From CAZTWC01 sp964617105 [NCBI: uncultured Myxococcia bacterium] (GTDB lineage Bacteria; CAZTWC01): a DNA stretch of 13,599 nt. The position numbers and the translations under genes are program-made. The DNA lies in the NCBI GenBank assembly GCA_964617105.1, contig CAZTWC010000069.1, positions 1 to 13,599 of the forward strand. The letters are read 5' to 3'. Shown one piece after another: positions 7,210 to 13,599 of this stretch (position 1 is the stretch's first letter; the number at the start of each line of letters is the position of its first letter). The notes under the pieces were generated by a model. That model did not search any database and was not told the origin of the DNA. It saw only the letters and a list, made by a program, of their open reading frames with translations.

Positions 7210-7629
7210 TCAATTATCAAGCTTGTCCTGGTCATCGGAAAATATTTGCTCCAGTTTTTTCTCTTTGCAGAATACCACATATACCACTGGAGGTAGAATG
7301 ACCGAACTTATTATGCCCAGGTAAAAGCCCAGGCCTGGTTGGAAATCTGGATAGGTAAAAAATAGCCACCAGGCGGTGCAAAACTCCAGCAGGGAGAGTA
7401 TGGCGAGCACCAGGTCCAGGTGCCATTTAAAGATGTAAACTGATATGGCCATAGCCAGGATAATGGCGGCCAGGAGATAGTAGATAAACCCGCCCACGCC
7501 CATTTGCAGGGGTTTTATCAGCAGGATATGTCCCGAGTTCGGATCTATCTGGATGGTCCAGTATATGTCAGCGCTACCAAAGATAAAAACCGCCAAAACG
7601 GCATAGATTATTTTTAGATGTTTATGCAT
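7210..7629 (-). CDS. Small four-helix membrane protein, unknown function
   Basis: No family is recognised. From ATG 7629 the product has 139 residues: a short basic start (MHKHLK), about four hydrophobic segments, an extracytoplasmic-looking loop after the first (YWTIQIDPNSG), and a charged C-terminal tail (KEKKLEQIFSDDQDKLDN). The frame stays open upstream to 7740, with a longer hydrophobic N-terminus, but that start would overlap the opposite-strand gene beginning at 7706, so the shorter form is preferred. No strong ribosome site is visible before ATG 7629, which lowers certainty about the start. It is divergent from the HisRS-like gene (76 bases between starts) and convergent with the lipid kinase. 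Confidence 0.65.
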   Translation of the reverse strand: MHKHLKIIYAVLAVFIFGSADIYWTIQIDPNSGHILLIKPLQMGVGGFIYYLLAAIILAMAISVYIFKWHLDLVLAILSLLEFCTAWWLFFTYPDFQPGLGFYLGIISSVILPPVVYVVFCKEKKLEQIFSDDQDKLDN

Positions 7630-7705
7630 AATAAATAGTTCGATAACATCATTGACAACAAAGATCAATAAAAGGCTTTCGACTTTTATAAAAGGCAAAT
7701 AGATT

Positions 7706-9220
7706 ATGGATAGAAATAAGATAAATATTACCCGGGCCAAAGGGATGCAGGATGTAGGGCCGGAGTTGCAACTGGAACGGCAGAGTGTGGCTGACCAGGT
7801 GATTCAGTGTTTTCGTTCCTATGGCTATGATCCCATTGATCTGCCTACCATAGAACCCTATGAATTATATTCTGGTATTTATGGAGATTACACCAGGCAG
7901 CAATTATTTACCCTGGTAGGACAGCGGGAATACTCCCTGCGTCCCGATATGACCGCTTCAGTGGCTAGAATGATCAACCATAACCTGGTTCAGGGAAAAG
8001 AGGAAAACTGTCGCGGGATGTCCCGGGTATATTATTCGGGCAAATGTTTCCGTTTTATAAACCCCAGGAGATATAGGTTCAGGGAATATTGGCAAGTGGG
8101 CGGTGAATTATTTGGCAGCCCGGAACCTTTGGCGGAGATAGAACTTCTGAGTTTCATCAGCAGCCTGATGGTTAAACTTAACATAGATAATTATTACCTG
8201 CTGGTGGGTGATGTAAAGTTGTTCCGCACCATCTTGGAGAAGGTATCCCCATTACCATACAAAGACACCTTGTTCAGGGATTTAATCAGGCTGGGAGGGA
8301 TAATCCATCGTCTTTCACGGGCCGATGAGCATTATCTCAAATCATTATTGCAGCAACTTACCAAACTGAGATATTCTCTTTCAACCATGTTTAATGATGT
8401 TCCCAAAGCAGAATTAAGTGAAGAATCTTATGATTTGTCACCAGGGGATAAACAGGAAATTGAAGCCCTGAGCCAGTGGGCTTTGGACCTGTTCAAATAC
8501 AAATGGAATAAAATATTTTCTGTTTCTCAAGAAGATTGCCAACTTTTGGGCCAGTTAATAAGTATTAAAGGAGATTGGCAGGAGATTAAATCTATGCTTT
8601 TGGATTTGCAAAAGAGATACAGTCTGGATATTTGTCTGGATAGGCTGGAATCTATCAGTAACCTGAGCGTTGATTTAAAAATAGGCTCTTTTGTAATTGC
8701 TCCGGCCATGTCCAGGGGGCTAGACTATTACAGTGGAGTAGTTTTTGATCTTCATGTGCCGGCGTTGGGAGTAGATTCAGATGTTTGCGGAGGTGGGCGG
8801 TATGATAATTTGATCCCCTGGCCGCAACCAGGGGACGGGTACCTGCCGGCCGCGGGTCTATCCTTTGGCATAGAGCGTCTTACCGAAGCAGTAAGAGCCT
8901 GCCGGGGAGAGGTAGATATTTCTGGTCCTCCACGGGTGATTGTCAATATGGGTGACCAACAACACTATTGGAAAATGATAAAATTAGCGGATCGATTGCG
9001 CCAAAGATCTCTAAATGTGGAGTTGCAAATTGAGCCGCAAACCGAGAGTAAAACCATATTTAAATTACCAGATAGAGAACCGGATTTAATTATTCATCTT
9101 TTAGACTCTGGTGAGGGTAAGCAGTTGAATATTTCTACCGGCAAAGGCCGGCAATTGGCCCAGGTTGAGGAAAAAGAGATCTATAATTACCTGGATAACT
9201 ACTTTGCCAATAGAGGTTAA
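7706..9220 (+). CDS. Histidyl-tRNA synthetase-like protein (HisRS/HisZ family)
   Basis: A class II synthetase fold of 504 residues. Motif 1 region: KGMQDVGPE with SYGYDPIDLPTIEP (39-52). SLRPDMTASVAR (77-88) is closer to HisZ than to typical bacterial HisRS (LRPEGTA). Motif 2: KCFRF to REYWQVGGELFG (113-137) keeps the ATP-contacting Arg116 and the histidine-contacting Gln130 and Glu134, but the Glu usually found in FRxE is Ile. The histidine signature RGLDYYSG (337-344) and GGGRYDNL (362-369) are intact, as is motif 3 GLSFGIERL (384-392). The C-terminal 95 residues resemble a degenerate anticodon-binding domain. It is longer than usual (about 420-450), with extra sequence between motif 2 and RGLDYY. 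It could be an active HisRS, a HisZ regulator of HisG, or a paralogue with a new role. AAAGG precedes ATG 7706 by 10 bases. The stop abuts the lyase gene. Confidence 0.85.
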   Translation: MDRNKINITRAKGMQDVGPELQLERQSVADQVIQCFRSYGYDPIDLPTIEPYELYSGIYGDYTRQQLFTLVGQREYSLRPDMTASVARMINHNLVQGKEENCRGMSRVYYSGKCFRFINPRRYRFREYWQVGGELFGSPEPLAEIELLSFISSLMVKLNIDNYYLLVGDVKLFRTILEKVSPLPYKDTLFRDLIRLGGIIHRLSRADEHYLKSLLQQLTKLRYSLSTMFNDVPKAELSEESYDLSPGDKQEIEALSQWALDLFKYKWNKIFSVSQEDCQLLGQLISIKGDWQEIKSMLLDLQKRYSLDICLDRLESISNLSVDLKIGSFVIAPAMSRGLDYYSGVVFDLHVPALGVDSDVCGGGRYDNLIPWPQPGDGYLPAAGLSFGIERLTEAVRACRGEVDISGPPRVIVNMGDQQHYWKMIKLADRLRQRSLNVELQIEPQTESKTIFKLPDREPDLIIHLLDSGEGKQLNISTGKGRQLAQVEEKEIYNYLDNYFANRG

Positions 9221-9221
9221 A

Positions 9222-11327
9222 TTGAAAAAGAGAAAGTTGAAAAAAACAGCCAAAATAGAGGACCGTGATTGTCTTTTTTTAGGTCAGGACAATTTGTCTA
9301 TTGAGCAGGTGGTGGAGGTAGCCAGGTTCAGACAACGGGTTAAACTTCATCCGCAGGCAAAAGAGCGGATGATGATCTCCAGACAGGTGGTTGATCAGTT
9401 GGTAGACAGAAAAATAAAAGCCTACGGGATAACCACCGGTTTTGGTTCTTTACGCGATGTGGTGATTGATGATCCAGAAGAGAGCAGGCAACTGCAGGCC
9501 AACCTGATAAGGAGCCACTCCTGTGGTGTAGGCGATCCATTGCCCGAGGATACTGTGCGGGCCATGATGCTGCTGAGAGCCAATACTCTGGCCCAGGGAT
9601 ATTCAGGCGTCCGCCCCCAGATAGTGGAAAGGCTGCTGTTTTTCCTGAATGCTGATATCTACCCCTATATTCCGGAAAAAGGCTCGGTAGGCGCCAGCGG
9701 GGATTTGGCGCCCCTATCCCATTTGGCTCTGGTGCTTATTGGCGATCAAGAGGGATTGGTATATGCTCCTTCTGGCCATGAATCACCCACCCTTCGGGAA
9801 GGTGATTTTATCTCCCACCCATTGCCGGTGAATTTTAAAATCACTGCTGCTCAACTGCACCAAACCATGGAGATAGAACCCATCCAATTATTTGCCAAGG
9901 AAGGATTAGGTCTTAATAACGGCACTCAGATGATGGCTGCTGTGGCTGCCTTGAATATCTATGATTGCCAGCGTTTGATTCAGATGGCAGAGTTGGGTTT
10001 TGCTATGAGCCTGGAGGCCTGTAAAGGGGTAATTGACGCCTATTTACCAGAGATCCATCAAGCTCGGGGTTTGCGGGGACAAATAGAGTGTGCTGCTCGG
10101 GTTATGGATTTTATCAGCGACAGTGAACTATTGCGATACCCCATTAATTTGGCCTACTTATACCGGGCGATCAACAACTTGCAGGGTATATTCCAGGTGT
10201 TGGATAACTACCGCCAGATAGATTGGAGTGCCGATGAGTCAGTCATTCCCGAAGCCCAGGAGATGGTAAAAAAGATCAAAAGGGAGTTGGAAGAGTTGTA
10301 TAACTCTCCTCTCAAGGTTTTTAAACAGCAAACCGGCCTGAACCCCGGCAAATTATCCAAACATGATCTGTGGCGAAATTTTCGGATCATAACCATGGAA
10401 CATTTGCGCCGCCTAAACCGGGTATTCCAGTTTATATGTTCCCCCTCGTTTCCACCAGAAGTAGCCAGTATACAAAATTTAATGACTATTGCCCTGAACG
10501 AGGTGGAAAAGGTAGTGCCCAGTATGATGCCAGTTCAGGATGACTATTCCCTGAGATGTACTCCCCAGGTTTATGGAGTTATGCGGGATACTTTGCGTTT
10601 TGTAAACGATATTGTTACTGCTGAATGCAATGCTGCCAACGATAACCCCTTGATATTTCCGCCGCCGGAAATGGCGAGGAGAAGAGAGGGCGCCTCAGAA
10701 TGTACCAATGAGATGTTGCTTAACTCTTTCAAATCGGGAGGCAATTTCCACGGCGAGCCTTTGGCCACGGCCATGGATTATCTGGGTATTGTCACTTGCC
10801 AATTGAGCAATATTATCGAGCGGCGAATAGCCCATATGTTGGACAGTAACCGCAATAACGGTTTGCCCACATTGCTGGTGGAGCATTACGGACTAAATTC
10901 TGGTTTTATGATACCGCAATACACTGCCGCCGCCCTGGTGAGCGAAAGTAAACTACTCTCCCATCCGGCCAGCGTGGATTCCATCCCCACTTGTGAGAAC
11001 GCCGAGGATTATGTTTCTATGGGGCCTATTGCTGTCCAGAAATGCCGGCGGATTATAGAGAATACCGAGCACATTTTTGCTATAGAACTTATCTGCTCCT
11101 GGCAGGCTCTTCACTTCAGAGGAGTCAGGCCCAGCAAGGTCAGCTTGCAACCCTCCTGCAGCGTAAGAAATCTCTATGAATTGATTGTGCAGGAAGGTTT
11201 TGAATTTGTGGAAAAAGACCAGGTCCCCTACAGCAAGATCAACAAAATGGTGGCCATGATCCGCAGCAATAAGATCGTCAACTTGGCCAGGCATATGAGT
11301 GATCTATGTAAGATAGACTATTTATAG
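9222..11327 (+). CDS. Enlarged histidine ammonia-lyase-like MIO enzyme
   Basis: Aromatic amino acid ammonia-lyase/aminomutase superfamily; the prosthetic MIO ring would form from Ala158-Ser159-Gly160 in GSVGASGDLAPLSH. Other active-site blocks: YGITTGFG (68-75, catalytic Tyr), the selectivity pair Ser-His in IRSHSCGVG (His99), NNGTQ (232-236), QDDYSLRC (439-446, Tyr442 and Arg445), GGNFHGEP and ENAEDYVSM with Glu595. His at the selectivity position and Glu in the last block point to histidine rather than phenylalanine, so urocanate plus ammonia is the likely product; an aminomutase role is possible. At 701 residues it is about 190 longer than HutH. Some 125 extra residues, helical and charged, lie between GQIECAARV and QDDYSLRC, plus a shorter insert before GGNFHGEP. 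TTG 9222 has AGAGG just upstream. It lies one base after the HisRS-like stop. Confidence 0.88.
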   Translation: MKKRKLKKTAKIEDRDCLFLGQDNLSIEQVVEVARFRQRVKLHPQAKERMMISRQVVDQLVDRKIKAYGITTGFGSLRDVVIDDPEESRQLQANLIRSHSCGVGDPLPEDTVRAMMLLRANTLAQGYSGVRPQIVERLLFFLNADIYPYIPEKGSVGASGDLAPLSHLALVLIGDQEGLVYAPSGHESPTLREGDFISHPLPVNFKITAAQLHQTMEIEPIQLFAKEGLGLNNGTQMMAAVAALNIYDCQRLIQMAELGFAMSLEACKGVIDAYLPEIHQARGLRGQIECAARVMDFISDSELLRYPINLAYLYRAINNLQGIFQVLDNYRQIDWSADESVIPEAQEMVKKIKRELEELYNSPLKVFKQQTGLNPGKLSKHDLWRNFRIITMEHLRRLNRVFQFICSPSFPPEVASIQNLMTIALNEVEKVVPSMMPVQDDYSLRCTPQVYGVMRDTLRFVNDIVTAECNAANDNPLIFPPPEMARRREGASECTNEMLLNSFKSGGNFHGEPLATAMDYLGIVTCQLSNIIERRIAHMLDSNRNNGLPTLLVEHYGLNSGFMIPQYTAAALVSESKLLSHPASVDSIPTCENAEDYVSMGPIAVQKCRRIIENTEHIFAIELICSWQALHFRGVRPSKVSLQPSCSVRNLYELIVQEGFEFVEKDQVPYSKINKMVAMIRSNKIVNLARHMSDLCKIDYL

Positions 11328-11364
11328 AATGCGGATGCATCTTCACCGGCGCCTCCACATTCTA
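11325..11364 (+). terminator. Stem-loop spanning the lyase stop codon, no T-run
   Basis: TAGAATGCGGATGC (11325-11338, beginning with the TAG stop) pairs with GCCTCCACATTCTA (11351-11364) at 12 of 14 positions, around a 12-base loop. There is no T-tract after it, so it may be a processing or stabilising hairpin, or a weak factor-assisted terminator. It overlaps the left edge of the lyase-like remnant. Confidence 0.35.
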
Positions 11365-11367
11365 ATC

Positions 11368-11500
11368 CCCAATTTGTGCGAACTAATTTTTGAGCAAGCC
11401 CTAAGGGCGAGCCTAAAATTTTATCGTTGATATGGGTAAACAATCAGTTCTTGATTCGTAGCAATAAAATCTATAATTTGGTCAGGCAGATGAGGGGTAG
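11368..11500 (+). pseudogene. Frameshifted remnant duplicating the lyase 3' end
   Basis: The stretch after the lyase gene resembles that gene's own end. One frame gives PNLCELIFEQA (from 11368), matching RNLYELIVQEG of the lyase. A different frame then gives LIRSNKIYNLVRQM (11451-11492), matching MIRSNKIVNLARHM. The intervening length is similar (a few bases shorter) and a frame change lies between, with a TGA in the first frame. At DNA level the second block is also close to the lyase 3' end. This suggests decay of a second lyase copy or of a partial tandem duplication. The first block alone would be weak evidence; both together in the right order and spacing are persuasive. Confidence 0.65.
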
Positions 11501-11513
11501 AAACTGTGAGATG

Positions 11514-11846
11514 TCACAAACCAATAACTTTTGTTAAGGCCATTGATACAGTATTTAAGTCATAAAGAGACAGTAACTCTATTTCCGACAACAAACGACT
11601 TTTGTCAATTGCCCTTACTTGGTCAATTATCGCTATTACATTTTTGTTCATACATTCTACATTGACTGTAATTGGAGGAAAAGCATTTGTTGACGAGGAT
11701 AAAGGTATAACAATAACTGTTCGCCGCTTTTCATTAATGACATTGTTGCCAATAATGACCACAGGTCGTTTCTTTTTTATCTCTGAGCCACGTGTAGGAT
11801 CCAGGTCTGCCCACCAGATACTTCCGCGCAAAAATTCTTTTTTCAC
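11514..11846 (-). CDS. MazF/PemK-type toxin endoribonuclease
   Basis: Toxin of a type II toxin-antitoxin pair, expected to cleave mRNA at short sequence motifs. The 110-residue length is normal. RGSIWWADLDPTRGSEIKKK followed by RPVVIIGNN is the conserved N-terminal strand-loop with the active-site arginine. TVIVIPLSSS and DQVRAIDKSRL are the other MazF blocks. GTG 11846 is preferred because it overlaps the antitoxin stop in a GTGA tetranucleotide and has GGAGAA upstream; TTG 11858 would add four residues. The GTGA overlap indicates translational coupling with the antitoxin. Confidence 0.92.
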   Translation of the reverse strand: MKKEFLRGSIWWADLDPTRGSEIKKKRPVVIIGNNVINEKRRTVIVIPLSSSTNAFPPITVNVECMNKNVIAIIDQVRAIDKSRLLSEIELLSLYDLNTVSMALTKVIGL

Positions 11847-12100
11847 GCTTTCTCCCAAGGTTCAGTGACAGTATTTTCTAGTGCTTGGAATTCGGTTTCA
11901 ACTATTTTTAAATCAGATTCTTTGTTCGCTGCTTCACAGGCCTTGGCCAGAGCGAGTTCTTGCTTTTTGATTTCTTGTTCCATAAGTGTGGCTATTATTT
12001 TACTCCTTTTTCTGTTTGGGATCAAAGCAGAGAAGCGAAGAAAAATAGTTTGCGGGATAGTAAAAGTGGCTCTTACTTTATGCTCATGTGATCTGTTCAT
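11843..12100 (-). CDS. Antitoxin of the MazF pair
   Basis: An 85-residue protein immediately upstream of, and overlapping, the toxin by four bases. The N-terminal part (about 8-45, KVRATFTIPQTIFLRFSALI) has the strand-helix-helix look of a ribbon-helix-helix DNA-binding domain. The acidic, helical C-terminal part (ESDLKIVETEF, ENTVTEPWEKA) would wrap the toxin. It does not closely resemble classical E. coli MazE. It would neutralise the toxin and repress the pair. ATG 12100 lies 21 bases below the hypB stop on the same strand, so the pair could ride on the hyp transcript or use a promoter inside the end of hypB. Confidence 0.85.
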   Translation of the reverse strand: MNRSHEHKVRATFTIPQTIFLRFSALIPNRKRSKIIATLMEQEIKKQELALAKACEAANKESDLKIVETEFQALENTVTEPWEKA

Positions 12101-12116
12101 ACTTCATACTTATCAT
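12096..12116 (-). promoter_or_regulatory. Possible antitoxin operator: tandem 7-bp repeats
   Basis: On the plus strand TTCATAC occurs twice in tandem (12096-12102, 12103-12109), followed by a similar TTATCAT (12110-12116). They overlap the antitoxin start. Ribbon-helix-helix repressors often bind tandem short repeats, so autoregulation here is plausible. A TTGACT hexamer lies upstream in the hypB end, but no well-spaced -10 was found. Confidence 0.3.
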
Positions 12117-12121
12117 ATGCG

Positions 12122-12769
12122 TCATAAAAAGTCAACAGTGGATTTCAGCCAGTCACACCACGGGCTTAGTCCTTCGCCGGTTTTGCAGGAGAGGGGAAAA
12201 GCGTTAGCCGTGGGATTTATTTTCTTTAGTTTTTCCAAAAAATCGGGGACATCAAAATCTACATAGGGGACCAGGTCAATTTTATTGACGATTACCACCT
12301 GGCTTTCCATGAACATCAAAGGGTATTTGTCTATTTTATCCAGCCCTTCGGGTGTGCTGGTAAGCATTACCTTGCAGTGTTCACCCAAATTGAATTCCGC
12401 CGGACAGACCAGGTTACCCACATTTTCGATGAACAGCAGATCCAGTTCTGCGGGCAGGTCAGCGCGGCATTTGGCGATCATATTGGCATCAAGATGACAG
12501 GCGCCGCCAGTGTTGAATTGCACCACTGGTATTCCTAATTCACCCAAAAGACGGGCATCGTTATCTCCCTGGATATCACCTTCAATAACACCGATTTTGA
12601 CCTTCTCTTTCAGAGGGGATATGGTTTTGGCCAAAAGACTTGTTTTACCCGCACCGGGTGAGGACATTACGTTGATCACAAAAGTATGGTCAGCATCAAA
12701 TCTTTTGCGGTTGTCCAGGGCTAATTGGTCGTTAGCAGCCAGAATATTTTTTACTACTTTTATTTTCAT
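12122..12769 (-). CDS. hypB: Hydrogenase nickel incorporation GTPase HypB
   Basis: SIMIBI-class GTPase that drives nickel delivery to the large subunit of [NiFe]-hydrogenase. The P-loop is SSPGAGKTS (36-44), switch-region sequence IEGDIQGDNDA (62-72), and the G4 motif NKID is at 162-165. Metal-site residues are present: Cys91-His92 in GGACHLD and Cys122 in NVGNLVCP. At 215 residues it is the compact form; the N-terminal CxxCGC high-affinity nickel site and any His-rich stretch are absent. AAGGAA precedes ATG 12769. It lies 13 bases downstream of hypA and is surely cotranscribed with it. The remaining maturation genes (hypC-F) and hydrogenase subunits are not in the window. Confidence 0.97.
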   Translation of the reverse strand: MKIKVVKNILAANDQLALDNRKRFDADHTFVINVMSSPGAGKTSLLAKTISPLKEKVKIGVIEGDIQGDNDARLLGELGIPVVQFNTGGACHLDANMIAKCRADLPAELDLLFIENVGNLVCPAEFNLGEHCKVMLTSTPEGLDKIDKYPLMFMESQVVIVNKIDLVPYVDFDVPDFLEKLKKINPTANAFPLSCKTGEGLSPWCDWLKSTVDFL

Positions 12770-12782
12770 AATATTTTCCTTC

Positions 12783-13127
12783 TTAATCCTCTACTTCCAC
12801 CGAAATGATTTCCAACTCCCTGCCGGCGATAAGTTCAGTGTCTATACTGGAACAGTTGGGGCAAACCGGACTGTAATCGCGGGGAGTGAATATCTGGTGG
12901 CAATCGCGGCAACGGCTTTGGGCTTGCACTTTATCAAAGTTGAGGGAAGAGTTGCAAAACTGTTTTGATTCCGCAACCATCACCTGATAAACAAAGTTTA
13001 AATTATCTTCTTTCAAGTGGCTCCACTCACCCAGACGGATATTGATCCCAATAATTTTTTTTTCTCTGACTTGCTTTACTTGCCGGACAGAATCAATTAT
13101 GGCTTGAGCGATGGAAACTTCGTGCAT
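12783..13127 (-). CDS. hypA: Hydrogenase maturation nickel metallochaperone HypA
   Basis: Nickel chaperone that works with HypB in [NiFe]-hydrogenase maturation. The N-terminal MHEVSIAQ carries the nickel ligand His2 and Glu3. A zinc-binding loop is formed by Cys73 and Cys76 (CRDC) and Cys89 and Cys92 (CPNC). At 114 residues it has the standard length. The gene lies 12 bases below the stop of the upstream ORF and 13 bases above hypB, so the three form one transcription unit reading leftward. Confidence 0.97.
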   Translation of the reverse strand: MHEVSIAQAIIDSVRQVKQVREKKIIGINIRLGEWSHLKEDNLNFVYQVMVAESKQFCNSSLNFDKVQAQSRCRDCHQIFTPRDYSPVCPNCSSIDTELIAGRELEIISVEVED

Positions 13128-13139
13128 GGTAAGTGGGGT

Positions 13140-13599
13140 TCAATAATATTTGGTAAAACTTGTTACTATATCTCGGAGCAGGTCCTCCACCTCTATATTG
13201 TTCCGGGAGGCAATTTGGATCAGGTTGTCATACTCCATTTCTGAGAATTTTAACGGTAATTCCTGGTTTAAATGTGCTTCCCGGTTGAGAGCTTTTACCT
13301 GCGATTCAACAATTTCCTCCGCATCTTCTATAATTTCGATATCGTCTGAAATATTTTTTCCAGTCTCCGAGTCCTTCAGTTCTGTATAACCGCCGGAAGA
13401 AAATTGTTGAGTGGCAGAAATCTTTAATTTGCTTATTTTGCCTTTTATCCTTTTTTTGTCCCGTTCCATCTCCTGGTTGAACAACTGGCGGATAAAATTA
13501 GCCAAATGGAGATTGCTGGGGGTGAAAATATGTTGGGATAAAAAGGAATCTATATCGTATTGCATATCCCAGGCGTTTTTGTAGCGTTGGCGTTTGTCG
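13140..13599 (-). CDS. Unknown protein, C-terminal part (5'-partial at right edge)
   Basis: No family is recognised. The frame is open from the right edge (reading DKRQRYKNAWD before the first ATG at 13565) to the stop at 13140-13142, so the gene probably starts outside the window; ATG 13565 would give 141 residues. The product is hydrophilic and charged. A basic stretch (EMERDKKRIKGKISKLK) is followed by an acidic one (DDIEIIEDAEEIVES) and a helical C-terminus (LPLKFSEMEYDNLIQIA to SFTKYY). No signal peptide or membrane segment is visible. Its position 12 bases ahead of hypA suggests cotranscription with the hydrogenase maturation genes, though its role is unknown. Confidence 0.65.
   Translation of the reverse strand, partial: DKRQRYKNAWDMQYDIDSFLSQHIFTPSNLHLANFIRQLFNQEMERDKKRIKGKISKLKISATQQFSSGGYTELKDSETGKNISDDIEIIEDAEEIVESQVKALNREAHLNQELPLKFSEMEYDNLIQIASRNNIEVEDLLRDIVTSFTKYY

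Noticed and set aside
7652-7657. Perfect TTGACA hexamer upstream of the HisRS-like gene
   Set aside because: No acceptable -10 hexamer at 15-19 bases; the nearest TATAAA is 28 bases away, so a promoter cannot be supported.

Overview
The window reads as chromosomal DNA of an uncultured, probably Deltaproteobacteria-like (Myxococcota/Bradymonadota-type) bacterium. The evidence is indirect: secreted PEGA/formylglycine-enzyme-like proteins, a Cys-rich lipoprotein of a style common in those groups, a diacylglycerol-kinase-like protein and a catalytically altered Y-family polymerase-like protein that resemble deltaproteobacterial families from memory, frequent TTG/GTG starts, and hydrogenase maturation genes. 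No rRNA, tRNA, CRISPR array, insertion sequence or phage gene was seen.

Layout. (1) Positions 2-901: 3' part of a membrane protein whose reading frame runs off the left edge, followed by speD (954-1370, S-adenosylmethionine decarboxylase). (2) 1414-1947, minus: a truncated Y-family polymerase-like gene with substituted catalytic residues. (3) 2174-6276: a surface-protein region. It holds a secreted PEGA + FGE-like protein, a convergent Cys-rich lipoprotein with an FGE-like domain and 36-bp tandem repeats, a 670-bp gene-free stretch, and a divergent truncated copy of the lipoprotein head. The two lipoprotein heads form a 278-bp, roughly 95% identical inverted repeat around the gene-free stretch. 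(4) 6278-7207: a lipid/diacylglycerol-kinase-like gene, convergent with a small membrane protein (7210-7629). (5) 7706-11327: two tightly packed plus-strand genes, a histidyl-tRNA-synthetase/HisZ-like protein and an enlarged histidine-ammonia-lyase-like MIO enzyme, followed by a frameshifted remnant that looks like a second copy of the lyase 3' end. (6) 11514-13599, minus: an unknown ORF that runs off the right edge, then hypA, hypB and a MazF-type toxin-antitoxin pair, all in one direction.

How the genes relate. HypA and HypB are nickel-delivery factors for [NiFe]-hydrogenase. The HisRS-like protein and the lyase both retain histidine-recognition residues and are adjacent with no intergenic gap, so a shared histidine-centred function is a reasonable but unproven inference. 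The inverted lipoprotein heads could in principle recombine and swap promoters and signal peptides between a full-length and a truncated lipoprotein. These two arrangements are the best candidates for something undescribed.
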